Of a stretch of DNA of 64,000 nt, positions 1 to 13,570 are shown piece by piece. The position numbers and the translations under genes are program-made. A model generated the notes under the pieces. It was not told the origin of the DNA, made no database searches, and was given only the letters and a program-made list of their open reading frames with translations. The first letter of the stretch is position 1. The number at the start of each line of letters is the position of its first letter. Source of the stretch: Phytoseiulus persimilis (lineage: Eukaryota; Arthropoda; Arachnida; Mesostigmata; Phytoseiidae); the NCBI GenBank assembly GCA_037576195.1, contig CM075101.1:8184001-8248000 (forward strand), written 5' to 3'.

Positions 1-98
1 CAAGTTCAGGGTTGGTGTCTCTTCCGGTCGCTTATCGAATCCTTGTCTTTCCGGATCAGATCTCAACTCATTCCCGGAAGAATTCATTCGCCAAATAG

Positions 99-1588
<1,490 letters not shown>

Positions 1589-1903
1589 TAAGCTCAACAG
1601 GGGGAGGAACAGCATGTACGAACGAGTAATCCGGGGCTACGTTGGGATTCCGTGACAGGCGTGGGAGTACGAGAGATTCAACTTAGAAACGAGTTCGATC
1701 ATCTGGTTAGCCCGAGGGCAGAAGAAAGTAAATGGACTAGCCGCTCAAATTGTTGATTCTTGGGAACGCTTAACGGCAGCGTTGCAGGCGGCCGACTCTG
1801 CAGGTTGGAGCGAGAAGACTTGAGATACTCGACCGTAGTATTAGCAGATTAGTGCGAGAGAGTGGCTTCGTACTGTTTTGTATGCTTCCCGCATCGTTGA
1901 AAA

Positions 1904-1909
1904 AATAAA
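1904..1909 (+). terminator. Candidate polyadenylation signal AATAAA for CPOX
   Basis: A perfect AATAAA hexamer lies about 315 bases after the CPOX stop codon, the expected direction and distance for a 3' UTR. No transcript evidence is available. Confidence 0.4.
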
Positions 1910-4297
1910 CGAGCACTCGATTGTTCAATCAGATTTCATGAATGACGTGAAGTCAGTATAGACGCGCTCGTCGTTTGTGCTTGCCGTCGGAGGGTTCGAG
2001 TCTTCCGAGCACTTCTGAGCCATTTCTCCGCGTGGGAAAAAAAGGCGCCCGGCATGCTGGGAGCGGCAAATAGAGGCATTCTCAGTGGTTTAGGAGGGAA
2101 GGCTGGGAATCATCAAGAGGAAACTAACTCATCGCTCACTGCATCGCTCATGGTTATGGCTGATAACGAGCATCAACAAGCGGGCATACTTCAACGACCC
2201 GAAATTCGATATTCTCAAGCCGGGATCGTTTCCGAGAACTCTTTCCGACTCACCGTACCTCTTTTTGGTGGCGGGAATGCTTCATTGACCGGGCATGCTC
2301 GACTAAGTAGCAGCACCTCCAGAGGTTGAATAATACCATGTTTCTTCCGATTGCCAGGATCCCATCTCACTTACGATTCAGCTTGCCTTGGAAGCTCTCT
2401 CTCTCGCTCAGCCTCTTCCACAGAGCTGAGACATCGTTGTCCAGTTCCAGAGGCTCACGCGAGGCGTCGTCAAAGCGGGAACGAAACTGCACGTTTCCAA
2501 GCTCGAGTGTCCAGAAATAGGGGAAAGGCGGTGCCCAGGAAGCAGAGGATACACGGTGAGCGGCGAGCTCTACGCGGGGCACTGTGATGACAAACAAGCC
2601 GGACCAGAAGAGATGCCTGGAAAATTTTGAAAGCTTCCTAAATGTCGGGATGGTAGCGGGAGCGCGCATTCTCAGGCGTATTACCCGGATACCAAGCCTC
2701 GATTCAGGATGATGAAATTCCGCGCTGTCCCCAGGGTGATGAGGACTCAGAATGGATGATGCGAATCATGAGTCTGTGAATCAGCTCAGCCGACTCCCGC
2801 GGGGAGAAATCGCTGGATTTCCCGAGAAAGGAGTTCGGTCATGCTTATTGAGAGTTCTTTGTAAACATCTTCCCCTAACGCATCAGCGAACGATGTACCG
2901 AAGATACTTTCTTCAGTCAAGCTCATCCTCACTGAGCATTGCGTATCGTACATTCTCGAAGCAGGGGAACCATGGAATGCTCGAGGAAAGTGGAATCTGG
3001 ACCCACGGGCGCAAAAGGTTGAGAAGAACTAAATCAGACTACACATCGGGAATCCCTTTCTTCATGAGAAATACGTTGAGTGAGCTTTTTCAGTTCTAAG
3101 ACATAATGAGCATCCGCTCCTGTCCGCTCTTTCAGCACAAAGCCGATCTGTACGCCAGAAACAGAGCGCGCGCCATGAGTACCGGGGGCCGGTCCAACTT
3201 GTCCGAACGCGTTCCCAAACGGTCTCTTCGACCGGTAGGAGCACCCCGGTGTGCATAGAAAGGCCGCGGCGCTACTGTTCCAACACACGTGTTCAGAGCT
3301 CCGAAACTCACTTTCGCGCTTCTAAATTCACGATCGAAACGGGTCCCACTGAATTGGGAATATCTATCTGCATCATTCCAATAGACACCTACAGCTCCAT
3401 TAGTGGAGTATCGATGTACATCGATCAAACGGATAGGCTCGCGGAAAGCGTCGATTTACACCAGACTCTATGCAGGACATGAATCGAGGGAACTTCATAT
3501 CCGGATCTAGCAAACGAGTATTTATGGAGGTGCAAAGGCCGAGTGATCCGTATATGTTCTGAGACCGGTTCTCAACGATATTCCTGAGAGCAAAGAAATA
3601 ATTAGTGATTTCGCCCCAACGGATCTGTCCTGAGTGAACGCTAGAAAGCCTCAACCCCAGGTTGAGAAGCCAGACTCAATTGAGATCCTCTGCATCTCAA
3701 TTGAGCTTCGATTAGTGAGAATGTTTCTGACAGAGAAGTCTTATGTCAGTTCGCTCAAGAGCTCATTGATCGATTCCGACATAGTTATCGAATTGTTGCG
3801 AGATACGATATTCGGTTGTGAGAAGTGTTCCCTCAAACCCGTCGAATGCAATGATTGGATCAGGAAACGGGAAAACATGATCATCCCTGCGGACAATGGA
3901 ACCCTCAGGTTAGCTCAATACTCTTTGCTCTGATTTTCGATCGCGTTCCGCAGCTTCCTCGGTTTCCCCGAAATGGATCAAGTTGACCGAGCGCGAACCA
4001 TTCTAAGGTTCAGGCTTTTGGCGCCACAGCCCTGGATCGTTTCCCTCGTGAGACGTGTGAGATATTTCGTATACTTATACTCGGAGGACTGGAGACTCAG
4101 AGCGCATGCGTCAGTGACGCTTACAGGGTCCCTCTCTGCAACTGCCGCCACTAGGGCCTGCTTGGTGGAGACTTTGCGCGCCAAAAGTCCGGAACGCATT
4201 TACATTCCGCCATTCGGAGTCGGACAACTCAGCTACCTACTATCTGTCTGGGTACTGAGCATTGAGAGACACCACAGCTTCGAACCAGCTCTCAATC
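1910..4297. other. CPOX-RRM1 intergenic region, presumed RRM1 promoter and 5' UTR
   Basis: About 2.4 kb without a recognisable gene. One frame at about 3700-3909 (+) reads like coding sequence (hydrophobic and acidic segments, two CxxC-spaced cysteines, and a GTTAGC donor-like end), but I recognise no family and see no partner exon. The RRM1 promoter and leader should lie toward the right end; no element is certain enough to name. Confidence 0.4.
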
Positions 4298-7200
4298 ATG
4301 CACGTTTTGAAACGAGGTGAGTTTCTTGATAGCAATCCGCTCTAAACGCATGCCTGGCATGTCCCACAGGTGTTGTGTGTGGCTGTGTTCTGCTCTGTCA
4401 TCGAAGCGCGCTTGTCTTCGTTTTTGAATCCGGTCCGCCATGGAAAAGTTGGGATCACTTCGCCCTGAAATTTAGTTCCAGTTTGATTCCAGAAGTAAGA
4501 GCTGTAGATAACCGAGAAATTCCACGACCTGTAGCGCTAACTCTAACCCGGAGTGAGTCATTTGCTAGTCGTCCAAGATCGAGTTTCGTGTTGGTTCATT
4601 CCTCCCTGCATGATTTTTCCCGAAATGGAAGCTTGAGATTGTGCAAAAGCCGCCTGAGCCAATTTTGTTTGGGTGACCGAGACGCGATTTAACACGATCG
4701 TGCGGCGTCTTTTTTTTCGGTCGCACCTCCCTCTCAGCTCAAGGGAGTTTCCTCAGCCCGAGTCTTCGTGGTCTTCTCCTTATACCGTTCTCGCCGTGGA
4801 GAGAACCTTCAGCGACAGCCTCTCAGAGTCAGTGACGGCGAAACCTCTCGGGGAGCTTTGGCGGGCATTCGCACTAACATTGTCGAAGCATCCGCACTCT
4901 CTCTGGTGAGAACTCTGCTTCAGAACTAAAAATGCTCATGTTGTTCGTCAAAAAACGAGGTAGGGCGATACTCCAATCTCATTCTGTTTATCGATGAGGA
5001 GTCTTCTGAGATCTGACGACTGAAGAGGATGTTGGAGAAACTCGGCACGTGCCGGCTCTGCTGGCACTGTGTACTCAGACGGCTCCAGTCTGCGTGTCCC
5101 TTGGTCTTTGGAGTGTGACAATTCCGATCCGTGCACTCCGACACTTTGTATGTTGCTCTCTGGAGAAATTCTGCTGAAGAACGCCTGCGGAGACTCTGAG
5201 AGAAGCATCACAGGCTCCGGAGCTGGCTTCGTGGAGGCTCTCACATACTAGAGACAATCTGAACATGCTCCGGGGCTGCCCAGGCATTGAGGGTGCATGT
5301 GATTTTGGTGTCCCTCGGAGCCGCCATCGGATGATTCAGGGCTTAACGCATGACGAAAATAGTTCCCCAGCCGGAAAGTCGCTCACTTGGTGCAGCAGTC
5401 CCCCGTTGATACTTTGTAACATCGATGCAGACCAAAGCGTTTTCAGGACGAGTCGATCACTAGGATACCCTCCACGCAGACTGATTCGCTAAACTGTCAA
5501 TTTCTTCCCAGATGGCCGCCGGGAGCCAGTACATTTTGATAAGATCACTTCTCGGATCTCCAAGCTCTGCTACGGCCTCAATACCGAATTCGTCGATGCT
5601 GTAAGTTCACTGACTCTCGTAGCATTTGAACATGTGCCCCTTTTTCGTGAGGCTGTTCCGAATGCCATCGCCTCGTGTCCTGTGGCGAGAGCACGAAACG
5701 GAGTCCAACATTTCTGCTTTCCATGCAGACCAAGATCACCCAGAAGGTCATCCAGGGCCTTTATGCAGGAGTCACTACGAAAGAGCTCGACGATCTGGCT
5801 GCTGAAACTGCTGCAACCATGACCACCAAACACCCCGACTACGCCGTCTTAGCAGCCCGGATCGCGATTTCCAATCTGCACAAGGAAACCAAGAAACACT
5901 TCTCGGAGACAGTTCACATGCTGAGGTAACTCATGCTCTCCTCCCCTCGTGATCATTGATACTTTTCCACTCCAGCCGTACCGTCGAAACCGTCCCGGGC
6001 ACCGATCTCTCGATGAGCATTCAATTTGTTTCCAGGACAATGTCGAACAACAAAACAGGCAAGCCCATGCCCATGATTTCTGAGGAGACGTACAATATCA
6101 TCATGGCGAACAAGGACCGACTGGATTCAGCCATCGTGTACGACAGAGATTTCAGTTACAATTACTTCGGGTTCCGCACTCTCGAACGCTCATACCTGTT
6201 GAAAATTGACGGTAAAATCGTCGAGAGGCCTCAGCACATGCTGATGCGCGTTGCGGTCGGAATCCACGGCGACGATATTGAAGCAGCCATCGAGACCTAC
6301 AACTATATGAGTGAGAAATGGTTCACTCACGCCAGCCCTACACTTTTCAATGCGGGCACGTGCCGTCCGCAGTTGAGTTCGTGTTTCCTGCTCACCATGA
6401 AGGACGATTCCATCGAGGGCATCTACGACACGCTCCGCCAGTGTGCTCTCATCTCGAAATCAGCCGGAGGGATCGGCTTAAATATTCACTGCATACGACC
6501 GACGGGATCGTATATCGCCGGCACGAACGGAACCTCGAACGGCATCGTGCCCATGCTGCGCGTTTTCAACAACACCGCTCGATACGTCGATCAGGGTGGC
6601 AACAAACGACCCGGAGCATTCGCCATCTACCTTGAACCGTGGCACGGGGACATTTTCGAGTTCCTGGATTTGCGGAAAAACACCGGCATCGAGGAACACA
6701 GAGCTCGCGACCTCTTCTACGCTCTGTGGATTCCTGATTTGTTCATGAAGCGAGTTGAAGAGAACGCCAAGTGGTCGCTCATGTGTCCCAACAACTGCCC
6801 GGGTCTCAGTGATACGTGGGGCGACGAATTCGAGAAGCTATACGAAGGTTATGAGAAAGAGGGGAGATTCATTCGACAGATCGATGCCCAAAAACTCTGG
6901 TACGCCATTTTGGAGAGTCAGATCGAAACGGGTACCCCATACATGCTTTACAAGGACGCTTGCAACCGCAAGAGCAACCAACAGAATCTCGGAACCATCA
7001 AATGTTCCAACCTCTGCACCGAGATCGTCGAATACTCCTCGCCGGATGAGATCGCTGTCTGCAACTTGGCCTCTCTCGCTCTCAACCGATTTGTCACTGA
7101 GGGTGTCTTCGATTTCGAGAAGTTGAGAGAGGTGACCAAAGTCATCACAAAAAACCTGAACAAGATCATAGACATCAACTACTATCCCGTTCCAGAAGCC

Positions 7201-8067
7201 GAACGGAGCAACAAGAGGCATCGACCAATCGGAATCGGTGTTCAGGGCCTGGCAGACGCTTTCATTTTGATGCGCTACCCTTTCGACAGTCCTGAGGCGA
7301 TGGAGCTAAACAGCAGAATTTTCGAAACTATCTATTTTGCTGCTCTCGAAGCCAGCTGTGAATTGTCACAAATCCACGGTCCTTACGAAACGTATCCTGG
7401 ATGTCCGGTGTCGAAGGGCATCTTACAACACGATATGTGGAACGTGAAGGCTTCCGACATGTGGGACTGGGATGGTCTTCGAAAGAAGATCGCCCAACAC
7501 GGGATTCGAAACAGCCTCCTGATGGCGCCCATGCCGACAGCGTCGACAGCTCAAATTTTGGGCAACAACGAGTCCATCGAACCCTACACGAGCAACGTTT
7601 ACGCCAGACGGGTTCTCTCCGGCGAGTTCCAAATCGTGAACCATCACCTTCTGAAAGATCTCACCGAACGAGGTCTGTGGAGCGAAGACATGAAGAACGA
7701 ACTCGTTGCTCACAATGGTTCTGTGCAAAATCTGGACATTCCTGATGAGTTGAAGGGACTCTACCGGACGGTGTGGGAGATACCTCAGAAGAGCATCATT
7801 AAGATGGCGGCCGACCGTGGCGCTTTCATCGACCAGAGTCAATCTCTGAACGTTCACTTCGCAGAAACGAACTTCGGGAAACTTACATCCATGCATTTTT
7901 ACGGTTGGAAACTCGGCCTGAAGACCGGGATGTACTACCTGAGAACGAAACCCGCCGCCCAAGCGATCCAGTTCACAGTGGACAAGACCAAGATCAAGCA
8001 GAAGAACGCGGAAGCCATGGTCTGTTCTCTCACGAATAAGGAGGCTTGCTTGAGCTGCTCGGGCTGA
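4298..8067 (+). CDS. RRM1: Ribonucleoside-diphosphate reductase large subunit (class Ia)
   Basis: Catalytic alpha subunit of cytosolic ribonucleotide reductase, which reduces ribonucleoside diphosphates to deoxy forms together with the radical-bearing small subunit. Exons 4298-4316, 5512-5600, 5729-5925 and 6036-8067 join to 778 residues (human about 792). The first exon has 19 bases and encodes MHVLKR plus the first base of Asp; it is placed because exon 2 needs exactly that N-terminus and one donated base. The ATP-cone covers about residues 1-90. Catalytic residues by count are Cys218 and Cys444 (the redox pair), and Asn427, Cys429 (thiyl) and Glu431 in NLCTEI. The radical-transfer tyrosines are 735 and 736 (MYYLRT). 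The tail ends in a CLSC redox pair at 773 and 776. Introns are 1195, 128 and 110 bases. The exon-4 acceptor at 6036 is chosen over one at 5977, which breaks the frame. Nothing essential is missing. Confidence 0.98.
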
Positions 8068-8145
8068 ATGATGAGAATATTAATTGATCTCCGGAAACAA
8101 GACTTTGATCGTGAACAACAGAACCTTTTGCTATGCTCTTTTTGG

Positions 8146-8151
8146 AATAAA
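8146..8151 (+). terminator. Polyadenylation signal AATAAA of RRM1
   Basis: AATAAA lies 79 bases after the RRM1 stop. The next gene runs toward it on the reverse strand, so two convergent 3' UTRs probably share the 0.6 kb between the two stops. Confidence 0.6.
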
Positions 8152-8573
8152 TTCGAGAGGGAAACCCACTCTTCATAACTCCACGGTACTGTTCGCTCGC
8201 ACGCGGCGTCGCAGCCAGCCCATTCACTCAGGCCCGCGTTCTCGAGCACGCGACTCCTGAGCGCATTTTTCATCGAATTCGGCCGGGTCTTCCCGCTCCG
8301 GCGGGTGCGATAGATCCGCCAGAGGGAACTCAGGTCCGTTGTTCGAGTCTCAACCGCTGGTTTTGGTACTGCTCGAACGGTTATCTCTAGAGTCCGGAAG
8401 TTCATGTGATTCTTCGAAATTATTCCATCAATCGCCGGGGATTGATCCGTAGCAAAGGGGGGACAATTCCGAAAAAACACGCCAACTGCCAGGCTTTAGT
8501 TGTCATTAATGGATTCCTGACTCAGATTTCTTATAACGAAGAATACTTGTCATTGATTCACACGTTACACCGC
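8152..8573. other. Convergent 3' spacer between RRM1 and the carrier gene
   Basis: About 420 bases between the two opposed polyadenylation signals. A reverse open frame runs through it but overlaps the RRM1 3' end antisense and shows no family features. I see no independent gene here. Confidence 0.4.
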
Positions 8574-8579
8574 TTTATT
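8574..8579 (-). terminator. Candidate polyadenylation signal of the SLC25A40-like gene
   Basis: TTTATT on the forward strand reads AATAAA on the reverse strand, about 155 bases past the carrier's stop codon. Confidence 0.4.
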
Positions 8580-8732
8580 CCGGTTAACGTACAGATTCCA
8601 CTTTGTTTTCCTACGTCAAAATAACGAAAGTCTCTTAGATATTTATGTTGACTGATGGAGATGGACACTACGAACTAATCAGAGTCCCTGCGTTCATTGT
8701 ACAAACCATAGTTGAACCGTAGGAGTCAGTAT

Positions 8733-10162
8733 TCAAACAGACGAACTTCCGACCCGCACCTTGTTTGTAGGATCGATGCAGTATCCTGCGTAATCCTCTC
8801 TCCTCGTAAGGAAATAGGTTTTGAACATTTCGTAAGTGCTAATCATGATGGCGCAGGCAGGCGCTGTTTTGACGATCCGCGGAACGATGCCTGAGAATAG
8901 ACCTCGGAAACCTTGCTTCTCATAAATGTTCTCTAACATGGAAAATGGACTCGATATGCGGATTCGGCCGTTTGCCCGTGACATCTGTTCGCCTAGCTCA
9001 ATTTGTCTGAAAAGTTCGAGTTCCTGAGTTCCGAGGCTGATCTGTCCGTCACTCCCGACGGTGCATGAGATTGAGAATTAAAAAAATTCCCGATGGAGGG
9101 CTTGTTGTACGACCAGCTGGTAGGGATTTTGGACTCACCTGTGCGTTTTAACCACATCGAACGGTAACGTAGCAACTGCCGCCACAGTGCCTCCGATAGC
9201 TCCGGCACAGAGGCAAAATCTCAGGGGTGGGCTGGAGTCGGGTGCAACGAACGTTTTCTTCAAACTCTCATAGAGAGCCCAGTAGAGACAGCTGAAGGGA
9301 ACATCGCGCAGCAGCGTCGACGACAAACCTGAGAATCGAGACCGAGCTTGAGTTCCCAGAAAGAATACGCTCGAATCCGAGGTGCCACTGATTGAAGACT
9401 CACCGAGATAGAGTGAGCGGACTCCTCGAACTTCCACCATTTCACGGACAGCTCGGAGGAGCTCCCTATATGAAATTTTCTGCGACTGAAGCTTCGTTCT
9501 GCAGAGTTCCAGAGGTGATATAGCTGTCACCGTGGCTAGACGCGCTGCAGCTCCCGCAGTGACCGCACAAGTTACGGTCGACTCGGTTATCTGGAAATGA
9601 GGACTCTGTTTGGAAATGCGGTGCATTGGAGAGTACGACGAGGAGGCGCTCAACATCTGATTTGACTCACCCTATGCATCTGAATTTTATTCTTGATGGT
9701 TTCGTAAGTCGCAAAGTAGATAACGGTGGCTGGCACCGCCATGATTAGCGTCGGTGGGAGCCCGGACCACAGGGAGCTGACGCCTTCATAACGCGCGATT
9801 TTAACGAACGCATCGGTGGTTCCTGGAGGACACACTCGATGAGTTTTTTAACAACCTCAGCTCGTCACGAAGTGAACGGAAACTCGGTTCAGTTATCACT
9901 GATCGAAGACTCCCCACAGCCCACCTTTCAGCGGAATTTGGTGCCATACTCGGCCTCCTTCGGGACAGACACAAGCTTGTTCGACGAGTAAATTGCAATA
10001 GGAATAACATCGGTTATGGAGTAAAGCTTTTTGTTGAGATTGCAGTCGAACTTTAACCACGTCGAATGGGGTCATGAATAAAGCTGTGGCTACGGCGCCG
10101 GAGCTTGATGCGATGACTCTCTGACCGGCCGAAATGTCTTTGTGCGGCAGCGGGGTTGACAT
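8733..10162 (-). CDS. SLC25A40: Mitochondrial carrier of the SLC25A39/40 (MTM1) type
   Basis: Inner-membrane carrier; SLC25A39/40 proteins are required for glutathione import into mitochondria and support iron-sulfur and heme metabolism. Reverse-strand exons 10162-9925, 9822-9671, 9590-9404, 9328-9139 and 9006-8733 give 346 residues (human SLC25A40 338). The three carrier signatures are PFDVVK at 32-37, PLELCR at 156-161 and PFDVVK at 248-253. Diagnostic blocks include [31 protein letters not shown] and [12 protein letters not shown]. The first matrix loop has Cys52, Cys56, Cys64 and Cys66, matching the position of the cysteine loop reported to control SLC25A39 stability. An acceptor (TTTCTGCAG) sits two bases before the start ATG, so a 5' UTR exon is expected upstream. 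The symbol follows the closer resemblance to human A40; most arthropods probably have one A39/A40 ancestor-type gene. Confidence 0.94.
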
Positions 10163-12489
10163 CCTGCAGAAATGAGATGGACCGATATCGTTAACATATG
10201 ACCCGGATCTCTTGCAACTGGGAATCCATTTAAAATCAGTAGATATGATTCGACTCGCGGCACAGGAAGTCAGTGGCGAACAGTCCGTTCTCCGTGATCT
10301 TCCTGGCGGAACTATGTCATGTGAGATGCGTCGCGACACTATACTCTATTCCAGAGGTCTCCTCGAGGCGAGGAAGCAGTGGAATGAACGAAGGCATGGG
10401 AATCGAAGCGACAGAGTTTTTCAGGAGATCTCGTAGATGAATGGGGACGAAAGACTCAGCTCTCTATTGTCGAAAACGCGCGTTTCGAAAACGGTCTGCT
10501 CTCTGGCTCCAACATGAGAAATGTACTCCTCATGATCCCGAAATTCCATCTAGGACACCGGGAGAGATGAGGATGGAGAACCCACCAAAAAGAAGAACTT
10601 TCCCGCATGACAAATTCGCACCAAAATTACCTGAGCATTCCGGTGATTTTCGTCCGTATAGCTTGTGGGGAGGTGATCCGACCGAGCCTGCTCCGTACGG
10701 GTTCACCCGCGGAGTGGCACCCCCGCTGAGCTTGATCGTGGGTTCGTGGACGCTGTCAGATCGGCACTCCGTGACACTGAGTGATAAATATTTTGAAAAG
10801 CCCAACAAATAACCTAACAACGTCGGACTGACTGCTTTGTTCCCTCCGCATGGAGTGCCGCCATGTTTGTTTATGTTCGCGCGCAGTAGCTGTGAACTCA
10901 CCACTACTCACTTACGCTTTCTTTCCCGCCACAGCCTTGTACGGATAGAAAAAAGGAAGATTCAGGAATGAACCTTCCCTCGAATGCAGGGGAACTCTGG
11001 AAGAGTCCAGGGAAATCGTAGTTTCAGTGAGGGAGAAGCAGCTGATCGGGAGAATGGACACCAGGAATGATGAACATACTGATCTTTGTTGGATGTGGGG
11101 CCGGTATGGGGCTCGATAACCGCGCGCTCCTCTACGATATGGTATGCATTTTCGGGGGGCGTAGCGCTTCAGAACCAGGCTGTCTTGGCTTCGCAATTTG
11201 AATTTCAGGCTCAGAACTATTGCGTCGACCGAATGCTTGCAAATCACTCCGCGCTTCCAGCTTGCGGACTTTGTGGAGCCCGCCGCCGGAATCTTGACAG
11301 TCACTTTTAGATGGTGGACCTTGTTAATAGACTTCTGAATAGTTATAGCAATGGAAGTTGATACGGGCGCATTCGCGGTTGAAGCCCGAGGGTTCTACCC
11401 CGCTGTCCTGCACAGCAGTTGCGGGGCGCCCGCTCGCGGTCTCCTTAATGCGGGCTTTCGCAAACCCTAGTCAGAACATACGAACATATTCTCCTACAAC
11501 CGGAATACCGATCCGGGATGCTTGAAGTTACTATTAATTCGTGAGCTAACCCGCCCTTTTGCGCCTCGTGGCCTCCCGTGGAAGTTGTCCGCCCGTACGC
11601 AGGAGAGTGTGTTGTAGGGACCCGGTCCGTCCGGAGTTCCGAAGGCGAGCGGAGGAATGATGAGCCGTCGGATCGATGTACTGTGGCAAGGAATCTTTGA
11701 ATCGAACTCAAAGAACTGCCACGGGCCGTGGCACGGGCTCTGTGTAGAGATTACTGTCTCGGAGCTCCGAGCACCGCTCCGACGGATGCGCATCGGATTC
11801 CCCTCGGAATGAGGATGGAGTAAATCCTGCGAACTGAACAAAAACGGAGTTCGGGCTCCGACGGTTTTCGACAGCAGCTACCGAAGGCTCGAATCGCACC
11901 GATTTCATTCCAACCCTGGATTCTATAATCGGGAAGTTTGAATCAGTTACGTCCTCCGATTTCTTTCGTATCAATCCACTGAATGGTTTGGGAACTGACT
12001 GAAATCTAACAATTCCCCCAACAGTATTCCCTATCATTCTACCCTGCAATACAGCAATATTATGTGTTTTACTAGGTGATCTCGTTTCGTTCGTTTCCGA
12101 GGAAGTTAGTGCCTTCTTTTCTCCACTTCATTCCTCCCGGGAAATACGACTCTCGATTCGCATCAAGTGAACCGTCGGCTGGAGTGAAGATGATCAGCTT
12201 AGCCATATTGGTACCCCCGACAGTTCTTAATTGGTAGAGATGCAGAATAACCGGACACGTCCACATCCGCCGGTTTTGTCCGGTTTCGAGAAGCCGAGGA
12301 AAATATGCGTTCCAGCTAATTTCGCTTCAGACAGTCCGGTTTCTGCGCCATTCAAACAGAGAGTTTGTCAGGTTTCGAGGCTGTTTCCGCGTATAGAAAC
12401 CCCGAATCCCCGCGGAAACGGCCTTGGCGAATGGAAACTCCCGGAAAAGTTTCAGGTTTCGAGGCGATTCCGAGCTCGTACAGGGATAG
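10163..12489. other. Region upstream of the carrier gene, no confident gene
   Basis: About 2.3 kb. The left end should hold the carrier's promoter and leader exon. Two patches look mildly coding but match nothing I know. One is a forward frame ending at 10812, rich in Pro, Arg, Asp and Tyr. The other is reverse-strand frames at about 10912-11304 that would need several frame switches. Three near-copies of a short GGTTTCGAG-centred unit lie at 12282, 12371 and 12455 (see the repeat entry). Confidence 0.35.
12282..12463. repeat. Three dispersed copies of a GGTTTCGAG unit
   Basis: GGTTTCGAG occurs at 12282-12290, 12371-12379 and 12455-12463, spaced 89 and 84 bases. The second and third copies share a longer TCAGGTTTCGAGGC match. 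The sequence between is rich in GGAAAC and CCGGTTT motifs. This looks like a decayed tandem repeat of about 85 bases; I cannot measure identity by eye. Confidence 0.35.
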
Positions 12490-13258
12490 AATCTGGGAGG
12501 AGCCAAGTCTTTCTTGTCACGCCTAGACAGTGAGGCTCTCGACGTAGTTGCTCTGGAAGACGTTTCGAGTGACTCTGAGCTAGAGGAATACTTCGGGCAA
12601 TCACGGCGTTTGTGAAACTTTCAGAGCTCATCAAATCAGTGAAGGCTCGATCGATTACTATTGTAAGTGAGTTACGGGATGTCGATGCAATCCGATCAGA
12701 ACTGAGCGGCGATTTCCTTCAACGCTTCGAGGCGATTCTAGTTCGATCCGACCTCCGCGACGAAGACCTTCAACGTGTCGGCTGCAGCACAGGAATACCG
12801 GGCAGGAAGCTAACTCTTCGGGTATACTGGAATATTCAGAGTTCAAGTACCGCTCCAGAATTACTCGCGGTCGTTAACAGAATCATACATCACGAGGCGT
12901 GTGAGCTCCAGAAGATCTGTCCGCAGCTGGCGGAACCCTCAATACTTGAGTCTGTGAGGCAAGAACACGATCCTATCGCTTCGTATTCATCGATCTGGGC
13001 GTTTCGTATATCGTTGAGTTTCATTCCTTCATATCGAGCCCAAATGAACAAGAGATGATCAAGCCGGCAAGCGAGCCCGTATGATGGAAATCCTTGATCA
13101 AGTTTCACTTGTACGGCTGCTGTCCCGATTTGTTTCGACAGCTGCACGCTCTCTCCCCGCGCGACTCGCCGAAGTTTATCGGCCTCATCAAGAAGATGTA
13201 CAAACAGCGCCGCTCCTCATTGACTCCGATGGCCGATGTATTCAATTTCAACAGAGGG
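12490..13258 (+). pseudogene. Decayed coding-like region, family unknown
   Basis: Several frame segments read more like protein than chance but do not join. At 12500-12615 there is an acidic segment (LDSEALDVVALEDVSSDSEL). At 12968-13081 a frame contains FVFIDLGVSYIVEFHSF and ends at an in-frame TGA. The same frame reopens and reads KFHLYGCCPDLFRQLHAL, then a basic stretch ending MADVFNFNRG and TAG near 13258. The in-frame stop and frame switches suggest a broken gene or transposon remnant, or exons whose splice sites I could not place. I do not recognise the family and do not assign one. Confidence 0.3.
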
Positions 13259-13501
13259 TAGAACCGGAAAGTTCTGAAGGGGTACTCCGACTGAGTTCTC
13301 CATCGCCACACTTTTATGAGAGAAGATCTGATATCATTCCAATCCGAACCTGAAAGAGCAACCATCTCAAATCAGGACAAGATCCGTGTTCACTATTTAA
13401 TCCGTCACATCTCAGTGTTCGGTGTCGTCATCCCCCTCATCTTAGTCAGAGGAGCGAGACCGGCGCCTCATGGTGCACTCCCGGAGTCACCACGCCTGAG
13501 A

Positions 13502-13570
13502 ATGAAACTAACGATGATTCTCCTAATCAGTTCTTTATCATCGGTATCTTCGTGTGCCGACACCCAGTAC
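13502..13570 (+). CDS. Orphan signal-peptide-like first exon
   Basis: An ATG at 13502 opens 23 codons, MKLTMILLISSLSSVSSCADTQY. This is a basic start, a hydrophobic run and a small-residue Ser/Cys/Ala stretch, as in a secretory signal peptide. It is followed at once by a GTGAGA donor-like sequence; without splicing the frame stops four codons later. No downstream exon could be joined with confidence. It might be an alternative first exon of a nearby secreted-protein gene or a chance frame. Confidence 0.3.

Noticed and set aside
1-98. Additional CPOX exon at the left edge
   Set aside because: No frame in the first 98 bases matches CPOX sequence and the frame leading into 99 is closed by a TAG, as expected for an intron.
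1960-2030. tRNA-like T-arm (GGTTCGAGTC)
   Set aside because: The flanking bases do not form a five-pair T-stem and no acceptor or anticodon stem of the right spacing is present.
5956-6035. Upstream extension of the long RRM1 exon
   Set aside because: The frame is open there but encodes nothing like RRM1; an acceptor at 6031-6035 joins exon 3 to the conserved sequence in the right phase.
7423-7962. Reverse open frame of 179 codons inside RRM1
   Set aside because: It is exactly antisense to a conserved RRM1 exon; stop-free antisense frames are common opposite coding sequence and this one has no family features.
7935-8480. Reverse open frame of 181 codons overlapping the RRM1 end
   Set aside because: Half of it is antisense to RRM1 and the rest is 3' spacer; no domain, signal or membrane segment supports it.
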